Below are positions 41,640-49,298 of a stretch of 64,000 nt of DNA, piece by piece; position 1 is the stretch's first letter, and every line of letters starts with the position of its first letter. Origin of the DNA: Candidatus Saccharimonadota bacterium (GTDB taxonomy: Bacteria; Patescibacteriota; Saccharimonadia; Saccharimonadales; Saccharimonadaceae). The position numbers and the translations under genes are program-made. The stretch covers positions 1 through 64,000 of the forward strand of contig WRHJ01000003.1 in the NCBI GenBank assembly GCA_009783305.1. The letters run 5' to 3'. The notes below the pieces were generated by a model. The model was not told the origin of the DNA and searched no databases. It saw only the letters and a list, made by a program, of their open reading frames with translations.

Positions 41640-41837
41640 ATGAAGAGATTAAAAAACGACCCAAATTTGTACTTCGATTATCGTGACGTGAAAACTTTGT
41701 CGCGATATGTGGATGCTTATGGGCGGATTGAGCCGATTGCGAAGACCGGCTTGTCGGCCAAGCAACAGAGACAATTGGCAGTGGCGGTAAAACGAGCTCG
41801 ACATTTGGCGTTGATGCCCTTTGTAGCGACGGCTTAA
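41640..41837 (+). CDS. rpsR: 30S ribosomal protein S18
   Basis: The 65-residue protein has [20 protein letters not shown], then [20 protein letters not shown], the S18 core that binds S6 and 16S rRNA. Short, but within the family's range. Follows ssb after a 46-base gap with a hairpin; AAGGAAAAG precedes the ATG. Confidence 0.95.
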   Translation: MKRLKNDPNLYFDYRDVKTLSRYVDAYGRIEPIAKTGLSAKQQRQLAVAVKRARHLALMPFVATA

Positions 41838-41849
41838 ACTGGAGAAAAT

Positions 41850-42410
41850 ATGTTTGGGCCTACGGATTTGAAGAAAAACACTTTGATTACTTTGGACGGG
41901 CAACCGTTCAAGGTGGTTGAGTACGCGCAAAAGGTAATGGGGCGGGGCGGTTCGATTGTGAACGTGAAGTTGAAGAATCTGGTGACGGGGGCGGTTATAC
42001 CGAAGACTTTTAAGGGACAGGAAAGAATTGAACCGGCAGAAGTGTTAAGTAGAAAAGCGCAGTATTTGTATAATGATGACGGAACGTTTTTCTTTATGAA
42101 CCCGGAGGATTTTGAGCAATTTGAGTTAAATGATGAATTAGTGGGGTCGGCGAGGGATTTTATGAAAGAGGGGGATGAGCTGGAGATACAGTTTTATAAT
42201 GGGACGCCGATCAACTTGGTGTTGCCGAAGAATATCTGGTTGGCAGTGACGTATACGGAGACGGCAGTGAAGGGTGATACGAGTTCGTCAATCGTGAAGG
42301 ATGCGACGCTAGAGACTGGTTTGGTGGTGAAGGTGCCGGCGTTTATCAAAACGGGTGATGTGGTGAGTATTGATACGGAATCCTATGCGTACCGAGAGCG
42401 GAAGAAGTAA
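41850..42410 (+). CDS. efp: Elongation factor P with Arg at the loop tip
   Basis: EF-P relieves ribosome stalling at polyproline stretches by reaching into the peptidyl transferase centre. The 186-residue protein has the three-barrel layout (KKNTLITLDGQPFKVVEY; EFLE-like YNDDGTFFFMNPEDFEQFEL; LETGLVVKVPAFIKTGD). The loop tip is VMGRGGS, with Arg32 where many EF-Ps have Lys; Arg types are rhamnosylated by EarP where that enzyme exists. No EarP is in the window. Overlaps miaA by 26 bases. Confidence 0.94.
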   Translation: MFGPTDLKKNTLITLDGQPFKVVEYAQKVMGRGGSIVNVKLKNLVTGAVIPKTFKGQERIEPAEVLSRKAQYLYNDDGTFFFMNPEDFEQFELNDELVGSARDFMKEGDELEIQFYNGTPINLVLPKNIWLAVTYTETAVKGDTSSSIVKDATLETGLVVKVPAFIKTGDVVSIDTESYAYRERKK

Positions 42411-43131
42411 CCGCAAGACATTGGTAATAGTGGGGCCAACTGGGAGCGGAAAGACTGGTGTGGCAATTGAGATTGCCCTAAAACTGGGCGGGGAAGTGAT
42501 TTCGGCGGACAGCCGGGCAATTTATCGGGGTATGGATATTGGCACAGCGAAACCTAGCTTGGAAGAGATGAGAGGAGTGAGACATTTTGGGATTGATTTG
42601 GTTGAGCCTGGCGAGCGGTTTACGGTGGTTGATTTTCAAGAATATTGCCGTGAGACAGTGGCAGATATTAGGGCGCGAGGAAAGTTGCCGATGGTTGTGG
42701 GAGGGACAGGATTGTATGTGGACGCAGTGATTTACGGGTATAGTTTTACTGACATTGTGAAAAAGACTTGTTCAGACAGAACAGAGATGGATTCGGATTT
42801 TGTAGTAATTGGTGTCAAGTGGGAACGGGACGAACTGAGGGCTAGATTAACGGAAAGGGCGAATAAATTATTTGCTCAAGGTATCGTAGATGAGACTAAA
42901 AGGCTAGTGAAGAAGTATGGCTGGGATAATCAAGCGATGAAGTCAAATATTTATCCAATTGTGTGGCGGATGATAAATGGTGAAATTTCGGAGGAGGAAG
43001 CGAAGGCATTGTTCGTGTTTGATGACTGGCATTTGGCAAAACGACAGATGACATGGTTGAAGCGGAATAAAAAAATTATATGGTTGAGACTGGACGAAAT
43101 AGAAGATTATGTATACAATTTGTATAGATGA
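42385..43131 (+). CDS. miaA: tRNA dimethylallyltransferase MiaA
   Basis: MiaA isopentenylates A37 of tRNAs that read U-starting codons. The 249-residue protein has the P-loop VIVGPTGSGKTGVAIEIALK, DSRAIYRGMDIGTAKPS, the IVGVGGTGLYVDAV-type MVVGGTGLYVDAVIYG, and the C-terminal LAKRQMTWLKRN. It is shorter than the usual ~300 because the middle helical insertion is trimmed. ATG 42385 lies within the end of efp; an in-frame TTG five codons earlier is less likely. Confidence 0.92.
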   Translation: MRTESGRSNRKTLVIVGPTGSGKTGVAIEIALKLGGEVISADSRAIYRGMDIGTAKPSLEEMRGVRHFGIDLVEPGERFTVVDFQEYCRETVADIRARGKLPMVVGGTGLYVDAVIYGYSFTDIVKKTCSDRTEMDSDFVVIGVKWERDELRARLTERANKLFAQGIVDETKRLVKKYGWDNQAMKSNIYPIVWRMINGEISEEEAKALFVFDDWHLAKRQMTWLKRNKKIIWLRLDEIEDYVYNLYR

Positions 43132-43727
43132 GTAAAGAAAGCCCACGACCATTAGAAAAATTATTCGGGTCGAAGACCAGGGCTAAGTTGTTGGCACTGT
43201 TTTTTGAAAATCCCAATAAATCTTATTATGTGCGGGAGATTACGCGAGTGATTAGTGAACAGATTAATTCCGTGAGAAGGGAATTGACTAATCTAAATGC
43301 ACTCGGCTTGGTAAAAATTGAGACTTATGAGAATAAAGTTTATTACTCGGCGAACAGCAGACACCCGTTTGCGCGCCCAATGGGTGAGATATTTTCGAAG
43401 AAGATTAGTACGGTCGTAGATATGGATGTGCCGAGAATTGGTTGGGATGAATATGTGAGGCCGGTAAAGAGTATATTGAGGGCTTTGGTGGTGACAAATC
43501 GCGTGCCTGGGCAGGAGGGCGTTGATTTGCTGATTGTGGGAGATGACCGAGCAAAGAAATTGACACACTGGGCGGAGGTGGTGGAGAAAAAACAAGGCAA
43601 GCCGTTGAATTATGTGATTCTTTCGCGGGAAGATTATTTGTATAGGAAGAGCTTGAAGGACAGATTTATATTGGATATATTTTCATTGGATATTGCGACC
43701 AAGATTGATCCGGAAAAGATTTTGTAA
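43128..43727 (+). CDS. Winged-helix DNA-binding protein
   Basis: The 199-residue protein begins with a winged helix: LLALFFENPNKSYYVREITR, then a recognition helix EQINSVRRELTNLNALGL and a wing. The C-terminal part (VDLLIVGDDRAKKLTHWAEV) resembles the nucleotidyltransferase-like domain joined to such helices in CPR regulators, but I cannot see the catalytic residues. A transcriptional regulator is likely; targets unknown. Overlaps miaA by ATGA. Confidence 0.75.
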   Translation: MSKESPRPLEKLFGSKTRAKLLALFFENPNKSYYVREITRVISEQINSVRRELTNLNALGLVKIETYENKVYYSANSRHPFARPMGEIFSKKISTVVDMDVPRIGWDEYVRPVKSILRALVVTNRVPGQEGVDLLIVGDDRAKKLTHWAEVVEKKQGKPLNYVILSREDYLYRKSLKDRFILDIFSLDIATKIDPEKIL

Positions 43728-43741
43728 AAAAGGAGGATGCG

Positions 43742-44191
43742 GTGTTTGAGATTGAGCTGAGAAATCCAGACGAGATGAGTATTCGACTGAAGGACAGGGT
43801 GATAAATGTCAATGTCGCGCAATCTACGATTGCGGCTGGTTTGGCAGTCGGGACGATAAAGGGAGCTGGGGAGTTTGAGATTGGCGAGACGACAATTAGT
43901 GGTGTGGCGACAGATTTGGGGGGAGTGATATATAGAATTGAAATTGGCGATGTGGCGATTGGCGTGGTAGGAAGCGAGGTGAAAAATGAAGATTTGGATG
44001 AATTGGGGCCAATTGATATTTTGGGAACGAGTGTGGCGGGAATAGTTGGGCTGATAGAGCCAAAGATTGTGATTCCGATGGGGAATATGGATTTTGCCGA
44101 GCTGAAAGCCAGCGTAAAGATGGAGAAGCGGCTGAAGATAAAGAACGTGGCGGCTTTGCCGGCCATCATGGAAATCTATAAATTAGGTTAG
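43742..44191 (+). CDS. Degenerate metallo-beta-lactamase-fold protein
   Basis: The 149-residue protein (GTG start, AAAGGAGG upstream) follows the layout of short MBL-fold hydrolases: GAGEFEIGETTISG, YRIEIGDVAIGVVG, LGPIDILGTSV, LIEPKIVIPMG. Yet the metal ligands are missing: no HxHxDH is present, VVGSEV stands where HLGDL is usual, and PMGN replaces PMHY. It should not bind zinc as its relatives do. A catalytically dead, perhaps binding or scaffold, role is inference. Follows the winged-helix gene by 14 bases. Confidence 0.6.
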   Translation: MFEIELRNPDEMSIRLKDRVINVNVAQSTIAAGLAVGTIKGAGEFEIGETTISGVATDLGGVIYRIEIGDVAIGVVGSEVKNEDLDELGPIDILGTSVAGIVGLIEPKIVIPMGNMDFAELKASVKMEKRLKIKNVAALPAIMEIYKLG

Positions 44192-44268
44192 CTAAGGGGT
44201 TGATTTTGTGCACGGCAGCTGGTATAATTGGCGGAGTTTTAGTAAATAATAAAGAGAAGAAGTAAAAA

Positions 44269-44460
44269 ATGGCAGTATGCGAGATTACCGGTAAAGGCAA
44301 AATGTACGGACATAATGTGAGTTTTTCCCAAAGGAAGACGCGCAAGGTGTTTAAGCCGAATATTCAGAAGCGGACTTTGATGGTAGATGGCAAGAAGGCG
44401 AAGGTGAACGTGTCAGCTTCGGCTCTGCGGACACTGCGTAAAAAGGGTGCACTTAAATAG
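44269..44460 (+). CDS. rpmB: 50S ribosomal protein L28
   Basis: The 63-residue protein has CEITGKGKMYGHNVSFSQRK and TLMVDGKKAKVNVSASALRT, typical of L28. GAGAAGAAG precedes the ATG. It stands alone between two unknown genes, without the rpmG usually nearby. Confidence 0.95.
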   Translation: MAVCEITGKGKMYGHNVSFSQRKTRKVFKPNIQKRTLMVDGKKAKVNVSASALRTLRKKGALK

Positions 44461-44481
44461 GCTGTTTGATACAATAACAGC

Positions 44482-45120
44482 ATGGGTTTTGACTTCATTT
44501 ATCTGGCAATTGTATTAGTAGTAATATTGGTGTCGATGGTTTTGCATGAATTGATGCATGGCCTGGTGGCTTATTGGCTGGGCGATGATACGGCGAAAGC
44601 ACAAGGGAGATTGACATTAAATCCGCTTAAACATATTGATCCGTTTATGTCGATACTATTGCCAATGCTGTTGGCGATCAGTGGCGGTCCGGTGTTTGGC
44701 GGTGCGAAACCGGTACAGATTGATACACGAAATTTGAAGTTTAAGGAGTGGGGCTTTGCATTGGTGGCGATTGCGGGACCATTGACGAACCTGATGCTGG
44801 CGTTTATTGGTTTCGTAATTGGGCATGTGACAGGCGTAATTTATCAAGATGTAGGGTTTTGGACCGATTTTGTTTCTACTTTCGTGCTGGTGAATCTTGG
44901 CTTTTGTATCTTTAATTTGTTACCGATTCCACCCTTGGATGGGAGTAGGGTGCTATATGCGATTATGCCGGATTTTGTGAGGCGGATTATGGAAAGCATG
45001 GAAAGATGGGGGATTGTGATAGTATTTCTGCTGATTATGGTATTTGGCGTAGCGTTTAGCAGTTTTATGAGAGATGCGACGACTGGGATCCTGAATGCTT
45101 TTGAGTGGATAGTGTGGTAG
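44482..45120 (+). CDS. Site-2 protease family (M50) membrane metalloprotease
   Basis: M50 proteases cleave membrane proteins within the bilayer. The 212-residue protein has HELMH at about residues 23-27 (zinc site HExxH), NPLKHIDPFMS, ALVAIAGPLTNLMLAFIGF and NLLPIPPLDGSRVL (third zinc ligand Asp), with at least four membrane spans. No PDZ domain is present, as in the short family branch common in CPR and thermophiles. TACAAT (44470-44475) ends six bases before the ATG. Confidence 0.9.
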   Translation: MGFDFIYLAIVLVVILVSMVLHELMHGLVAYWLGDDTAKAQGRLTLNPLKHIDPFMSILLPMLLAISGGPVFGGAKPVQIDTRNLKFKEWGFALVAIAGPLTNLMLAFIGFVIGHVTGVIYQDVGFWTDFVSTFVLVNLGFCIFNLLPIPPLDGSRVLYAIMPDFVRRIMESMERWGIVIVFLLIMVFGVAFSSFMRDATTGILNAFEWIVW

Positions 45121-45129
45121 AATTGAGTT

Positions 45130-45272
45130 AAGCCCTGAGCGGTTGCACATGATTTTTCCTGAATAATCATGTTTTAGGGGGTTCGTGGCTTGTCTCCGTG
45201 GAGACATCGCATAAGAACATACCCACCTTGGCTAAACCAAGGAAAAACAGGCATATCGCGAGGGGCTTTTTT
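45130..45272 (+). ncRNA. ssrS: 6S-like RNA
   Basis: A structured RNA that appears to be a compact 6S RNA, the regulator that mimics an open promoter to bind RNA polymerase. A closing stem pairs AAGCCC (45130-45135) with GGGCTT (45263-45268) and then GCG/CGC across tandem G-A-type mismatches. Inside are hairpins CATGATT/AATCATG, GTCTC-CGTG-GAGAC and CCTTGG/CCAAGG, with an unpaired middle. The CACCTTGG-CTAAACCAAGG segment resembles the E. coli 6S 3' arm. TAGAAT (45118-45123), inside the M50 gene end, is a well-spaced -10. T6 follows. At about 143 nt it is shorter than most 6S RNAs. Confidence 0.6.
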
Positions 45273-45299
45273 GATGTCGGTTATGTTAAAATAAGATAG

Positions 45300-46157
45300 A
45301 TGAAGCAGCGAATAAGAGTGGCTGGGATTGTGAGGAAGGGGGGAGAAGTATTGTTGCTAAAGCGAGCTGGGGGGAGAGCAGAGATGCCTAGTTGGTATGA
45401 ATTGCCAACTGGAAAGATTAATTTCGGAGAGCAACCGGAAGAAGCGATGGCAAGGATCGTGTATGACTGCTTGGGGGAGAGGACTAAGTTGGTACGGCTA
45501 GTGGACGTGATAACTTTTGTTGACCTGAAGGGATCAAGTAGGTTAGCGAACCTATACATAGTATATGAAGTAGGCTTTGAAGGTGATTCTGTAAAAATTA
45601 CAACAGAAAGATATAGTGCGTATAGGTGGGCAGCGGATAGTGAGATTGGCTCTACGGTTTTGGATGAAGCTTCATTGTCGGTGCTGGAGATTGTGGCAGG
45701 CAAGCAAAGAAATGTTGTAAAAAATATTGATTACAGAGGTGGCGTAAATGTTGCAACAATCTATACGGATGGGGGAAGCAGGGGGAATCCGGGGCCGTCC
45801 GGAATTGGGTATTATATTGTGGCGGCAGATGGAACTGAGCTGAAGAGAGGCGGGGAGTTTTTGGGGTTTTCGACGAGTAGGATGGCGGAATACTATGGTT
45901 TGAAGGAGGGGGTAGAGCAAGCGCTAGAACTGGGGTTGAAGTCGGTACGCTTTATGAGTGATAGCTTAATGCTGGTTAATCAGATGAATGGGGTTTACGC
46001 GGTGAAGAATCAAGATCTGGTACCGGTTTATAATGATATTTGGGCGTTATTGAATAGGTTGGACTCTTATAGCTTCGAATACATATCGAGGATGCGTAAT
46101 GTGGATGCGGATAGGGAAGTAAACCGAGTAATAGATGAGCACTTGAAAAGAGAGTAA
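45300..46157 (+). CDS. Nudix-like domain fused to RNase HI
   Basis: The 285-residue protein joins two domains. Residues 1-130 look like a Nudix hydrolase (VAGIVRKGGEVLLLKRAGGR), but the Nudix box reads G-x5-E-x7-RIVYDCLGE, without the REUxEE catalytic glutamates, so hydrolysis may be lost. Residues about 145-285 form RNase HI with TDGGSRGNPGPSGIGYY, MAEYYGLKEGVEQAL, FMSDSLMLV and RMRNVDADREVNRVIDE, keeping all four catalytic acidic residues. RNase HI removes RNA from RNA-DNA hybrids. TAAAAT (45287-45292) ends seven bases before the ATG. Two TGTTGTAA-like motifs occur within it. Confidence 0.88.
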   Translation: MKQRIRVAGIVRKGGEVLLLKRAGGRAEMPSWYELPTGKINFGEQPEEAMARIVYDCLGERTKLVRLVDVITFVDLKGSSRLANLYIVYEVGFEGDSVKITTERYSAYRWAADSEIGSTVLDEASLSVLEIVAGKQRNVVKNIDYRGGVNVATIYTDGGSRGNPGPSGIGYYIVAADGTELKRGGEFLGFSTSRMAEYYGLKEGVEQALELGLKSVRFMSDSLMLVNQMNGVYAVKNQDLVPVYNDIWALLNRLDSYSFEYISRMRNVDADREVNRVIDEHLKRE

Positions 46158-46176
46158 TGTTTATGTTATACTATAG

Positions 46177-46511
46177 ATGGCTCGAACAGGTGATCGCTGG
46201 CATATAATGCGAGAGGAAAGTCCGGGCAGCATAGGAAAAGATAGTCGCTAACGGCGACCGCCCGCAAGGGTAGGGAAAGTGCCACAGAAACTATACCGCC
46301 GAAAGGTAAGGGTGAAATGAGTAGTGTAAGAGACTACAGTTTGGCGTGGTGACGCGCCAGAGGGGTAAACCCTATCTGCTGCAAGGAGACCTAGAAACAG
46401 TGTTCCGCTGATGGTCGCTCACCGCTAGAAGCGCGAAGCAATTTGTGCTCTAGATAGATGGTCATCAACTGCCTAAAGCAGTTACAGAACCCGGCTTATG
46501 GTCGAGCCACC
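46177..46511 (+). ncRNA. rnpB: RNase P RNA
   Basis: The catalytic RNA that trims tRNA 5' ends. The end helix pairs TGGCTCGA (46178-46185) with TCGAGCCA (46502-46509). Conserved blocks GAGGAAAGTCCGGGC, ACAGAAACTATACCGCC, GGTAAGGGTGAAA and the 3' AGAACCCGGCTTATGG are all present. The A-type layout is evident. TATACT (46167-46172) is the -10. A terminator follows directly. Confidence 0.97.
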
Positions 46512-46537
46512 AAAAAACACCCTTGCGGGTGTTTTTT
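46512..46537. terminator. Terminator shared by RNase P RNA and rplT
   Basis: AAAAAACACCC (46512-46522) pairs with GGGTGTTTTTT (46527-46537). It is bidirectional between convergent rnpB and the leftward ribosomal genes. Confidence 0.9.
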
Positions 46538-46541
46538 GAGG

Positions 46542-46883
46542 TTATTTAGCTTGCTTGACGATGGCGGTGAAGGCTTTAGGGTCGGATACGGCGATTTCGG
46601 CTAGGACCTTGCGGTCTAGCTCGATGCCTTTTTTCTTCATGCCATTAATTAGCTGGCTGTAGCTGATGCCGTTTTCGCGTGCGGCGTTATTGATACGAGT
46701 GATCCAGAGGGCGCGCAAATCGCGTTTGCGGTTACGGCGATCACGATAGGCGTAACGTAGTGATTTGATAACACCTTGTTTGGCCAAGCGGAAGCTGCGG
46801 GTGCGATAATGTTGCATGCCCTTAGCGGCTTTGAGGATCTTCTTGTGTTTTTTGCGGGCAGGGACGCTGCGTTTGATTCTCAT
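46542..46883 (-). CDS. rplT: 50S ribosomal protein L20
   Basis: The 113-residue protein has [40 protein letters not shown] and [17 protein letters not shown], standard for L20. L20 is an early assembly protein and usually represses its own operon by binding the mRNA leader. It is third in the infC-rpmI-rplT order and begins two bases after rpmI. Confidence 0.97.
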   Translation of the reverse strand: MRIKRSVPARKKHKKILKAAKGMQHYRTRSFRLAKQGVIKSLRYAYRDRRNRKRDLRALWITRINNAARENGISYSQLINGMKKKGIELDRKVLAEIAVSDPKAFTAIVKQAK

Positions 46884-46885
46884 GA

Positions 46886-47080
46886 TTAGACTCCTAACGC
46901 TTTCTTGACGTTCTTAGCGTTTGCGCCATTAACAATGGCGGCAGTTTTCATATTGCGCTTGCGGGCTTTGCTTTTTTTGGCAAGGATGTGGTTGCCGAAG
47001 GCGCGCTCGCGGACAAGCTTCCCGCTGCCAGTGATTTTGATGCGTTTGGCAGTGCCTTTGTGGGTTTTAAGTTTTGGCAT
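46886..47080 (-). CDS. rpmI: 50S ribosomal protein L35
   Basis: The 64-residue protein has [20 protein letters not shown] and [20 protein letters not shown], standard for L35. Preceded on the minus strand by GCAGGAAAGGT. A hairpin (47112-47146) fills most of the gap after infC and may be the L20 control site. Confidence 0.96.
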   Translation of the reverse strand: MPKLKTHKGTAKRIKITGSGKLVRERAFGNHILAKKSKARKRNMKTAAIVNGANAKNVKKALGV

Positions 47081-47111
47081 AGTGTACCTTTCCTGCTTTA
47101 GTTAATGTATG

Positions 47112-47146
47112 CGACGCTTTGGGGTGCAGGGAACCGGTGGGCGTCG
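47112..47146 (-). promoter_or_regulatory. Candidate L20 leader hairpin
   Basis: CGACGC (47112-47117) and GCGTCG (47141-47146) form a perfect stem enclosing 23 bases, in the 73-base gap between infC and rpmI, where L20-binding leaders are found in other bacteria. Confidence 0.4.
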
Positions 47147-47153
47147 GAGTGCG

Positions 47154-47666
47154 CTATTTGCGTCTTACAGAGAAGGACAAATTGCGTCCGCTCATCTGAG
47201 GTTTGCCTTCAACGACGGCATCGGGACCAAGCAGATCAATCATCTTGTTTGCCAGGTCATCACCGATTTCTTTGTGAGCCATTTCGCGTCCGCGAAAGAC
47301 AATCATAATCTTTACGCGGTCGCCGTCATCGAGGAATTCTTTGATTTTGCGGATTTTAATGTTGAGGTCATTTTCCCCAATCTTTAAACCAAGTCGAATT
47401 TGTTTGAGCTCGCTACTTTTGGATTTTTTCTTAGCTCGGCTCTGTTCTTTCATCTTCTGGTACTGGTATTTGCCCCAATCAATGATTTTGACGACAGGAG
47501 GGTTAGCGCCGGCAGAAATTTCTACCAGATCAACTCCGGCGTCACGAGCAGCGAGCTGAGCGTCACGGCTAGACATAATGCCCAGCTGTTCTCCATTAGC
47601 GCCAATCACGCGAACCTCCGGATAGCGGATTTCTCCGTTTATTCGAATATGTGTGCTGTTACTAAT
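47154..47666 (-). CDS. infC: Translation initiation factor IF-3, predicted ATT start
   Basis: IF-3 keeps ribosomal subunits apart and proofreads start codons. The core is clear: NGEIRYPEVRVIGANGEQLG, VEISAGANPPVVKIIDWGKY, RLGLKIGENDLNIKIRKIKE, MIVFRGREMAHKEIGDDL. No ATG, GTG or TTG fits except TTG 47732, which would place the promoter -10 (TAAAAT, minus strand 47709-47704) inside the gene. ATT at 47666-47664 is preceded by AAGGATTAGG at good spacing and gives 170 residues, the normal IF-3 length. AUU starts in infC are a known self-repression device elsewhere. Confidence 0.92.
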   Translation of the reverse strand: MSNSTHIRINGEIRYPEVRVIGANGEQLGIMSSRDAQLAARDAGVDLVEISAGANPPVVKIIDWGKYQYQKMKEQSRAKKKSKSSELKQIRLGLKIGENDLNIKIRKIKEFLDDGDRVKIMIVFRGREMAHKEIGDDLANKMIDLLGPDAVVEGKPQMSGRNLSFSVRRK

Positions 47667-47735
47667 GGTAGCCCTAATCCTTTCCGACTTGTTTACAGGG
47701 TGTATTTTATCAGATTTCTTGGTTTTACACAAGGT

Positions 47736-49235
47736 TTATTTCTTGCGATACTGGAGAGCTTCTGAGAGGTGGGCGTCAGTGACTTGCGGAGAGGATTCGA
47801 GGTCGGCGATGGTGCCAGCTACCTTTATAGTTTTGAAATAGGCTCGGGCGGATAAATCTAGAGACTTGGAAGCGTGTGCTAGGAGTTTTTGGGCAGCGGG
47901 AGAGAGGTGAAGTTGTTTGTTGATTTGGCTGGAGGGGAGGGAAGAGTTGTAGAAACCTGGCTTCTGGTAACGTGCAGATTGATTTTTGGTGGCGATGGCA
48001 ATTTTGGATTTGGCTGCGTCGTGTTCAGCCGAGCTGTCTGAAGATGGTTTTAAGAGGTCGATGTTTTCGACTTTGGCGACATCGATGGTTATATCGATGC
48101 GATCGAGCAGCGGTCCGGAGAGTTTTTTGGCGTAGGAAAGGAGCTGATGAGGAGTACAGGTGCATTCACGATCTGAACCAGCAAAACCGCAAGGGCAGGG
48201 ATTCATGGTGGCAATAAGCATGAAGTCAGCCGGGTAAGTGGTTTTGCGACCGACGCGGGAGATGGAGATTTGCTTGTCTTCTAAAGGTTGACGAAGAGAC
48301 TCTAAGACATTGCGAGAGTATTCGGGTAATTCGTCGAGGAAGAGGACGCCAAAGTGAGCGAGGGAAATTTCTCCGGGCGAAGCAAGCGGCCCACCGCCAA
48401 TGAGAGAGATGGGCGATGCGGTGTGATGAGGATTGCGGAAGGGTCGGTGGTGGACAACATCTTGTGTGATACCGCTTAGAGAGTGAATTTTGGTGATGGC
48501 GATTTTTTCATCATTGCTTAGGTCGGGGAGAAGGTTGAGGGCGGCTTTGGCGAGCATGGTTTTACCAGCTCCTGGTGGGCCGGAAATAAGGATGTTGTGA
48601 CGGCCGGCGATGGCGATAGTGAGAGCACGTTTAGCTTGGGGTTGACCATGTATATGGTTGAGCAGAGTAGTGCTTATGCCTGTTTTGGTATTTTTTACAA
48701 CAATCTTTGGATTAGTGATTTTGGTCTCGCCTTTGAGATGGAGGAAGAGAGATTTGAGGTTGGTCACGCCGAATAGCTTGATGCCTGAGACTAGGGAGGC
48801 TTGAGATAGATTGGCTTGAGGAAGATAGACTTCAGTGATGCCGGCGTGTTTGGCGGCTTCTACGATGTTAATGATGCCTTTGACGGGACGAAGTTGGCCG
48901 TCAAGAGATAGTTCTCCAACGAACAGTTTATGATTAATGTCGGTCTGGAGGAGCTGGTTGGATAGAACCATGACGACAAGAGCGATGGGAAGATCAAGGT
49001 AGGCGCCGTCTTTATGAAGATCGGCAGGAGCTAGATTAACGGTGACTTTTTTATCGGGGAAGTTGAATAGGGAATTGTGAAGAGCGGAACGAACGCGATC
49101 TTTACTTTCCTCGATGGTCTTGTTGGCCATGCCGACGATATTGAAGGCAGGGAGTCCACGGCTGGTGTCTCCCTCGACTTCTATAAGGCGCCCTTGATAA
49201 CCTAGCGGTAGGGCAGAGAAGGCTTTTGCTATCAT
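47736..49235 (-). CDS. comM: ComM/YifB-type Mg-chelatase-like AAA+ ATPase
   Basis: ComM is a hexameric helicase-like AAA+ protein that promotes branch migration of incoming DNA in naturally competent bacteria. The 499-residue protein has the N-terminal fold FSALPLGYQGRLIEVEGDTS, the AAA+ core with Walker A ISGPPGAGKTMLAKAALNLL, LAHFGVLFLDELPEY, and CGFAGSDRECTCTPHQ with four Cys as in ComM zinc fingers. I use ATG 49235; TACACT ends seven bases before it. Together with type IV pili this suggests competence, but comEA/comEC are not in the window. Confidence 0.93.
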   Translation of the reverse strand: MIAKAFSALPLGYQGRLIEVEGDTSRGLPAFNIVGMANKTIEESKDRVRSALHNSLFNFPDKKVTVNLAPADLHKDGAYLDLPIALVVMVLSNQLLQTDINHKLFVGELSLDGQLRPVKGIINIVEAAKHAGITEVYLPQANLSQASLVSGIKLFGVTNLKSLFLHLKGETKITNPKIVVKNTKTGISTTLLNHIHGQPQAKRALTIAIAGRHNILISGPPGAGKTMLAKAALNLLPDLSNDEKIAITKIHSLSGITQDVVHHRPFRNPHHTASPISLIGGGPLASPGEISLAHFGVLFLDELPEYSRNVLESLRQPLEDKQISISRVGRKTTYPADFMLIATMNPCPCGFAGSDRECTCTPHQLLSYAKKLSGPLLDRIDITIDVAKVENIDLLKPSSDSSAEHDAAKSKIAIATKNQSARYQKPGFYNSSLPSSQINKQLHLSPAAQKLLAHASKSLDLSARAYFKTIKVAGTIADLESSPQVTDAHLSEALQYRKK

Positions 49236-49260
49236 GCGGGGTAGTGTAGGGTAGTCGATG

Positions 49261-49289
49261 TTGATTAAAAAGCATGAGTATGATATAAT
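49261..49289 (+). promoter_or_regulatory. tmRNA promoter
   Basis: TTGATT (49261-49266) and TATAAT (49284-49289) are exactly 17 bases apart, with the tmRNA 5' end at about 49299, ten bases from the -10. Confidence 0.85.
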
Positions 49290-49298
49290 TTTGGTGTT

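Noticed and set aside
47109-47387. Rightward frames antisense to infC
   Set aside because: IF-3 conservation and gene order on the other strand explain the sequence.
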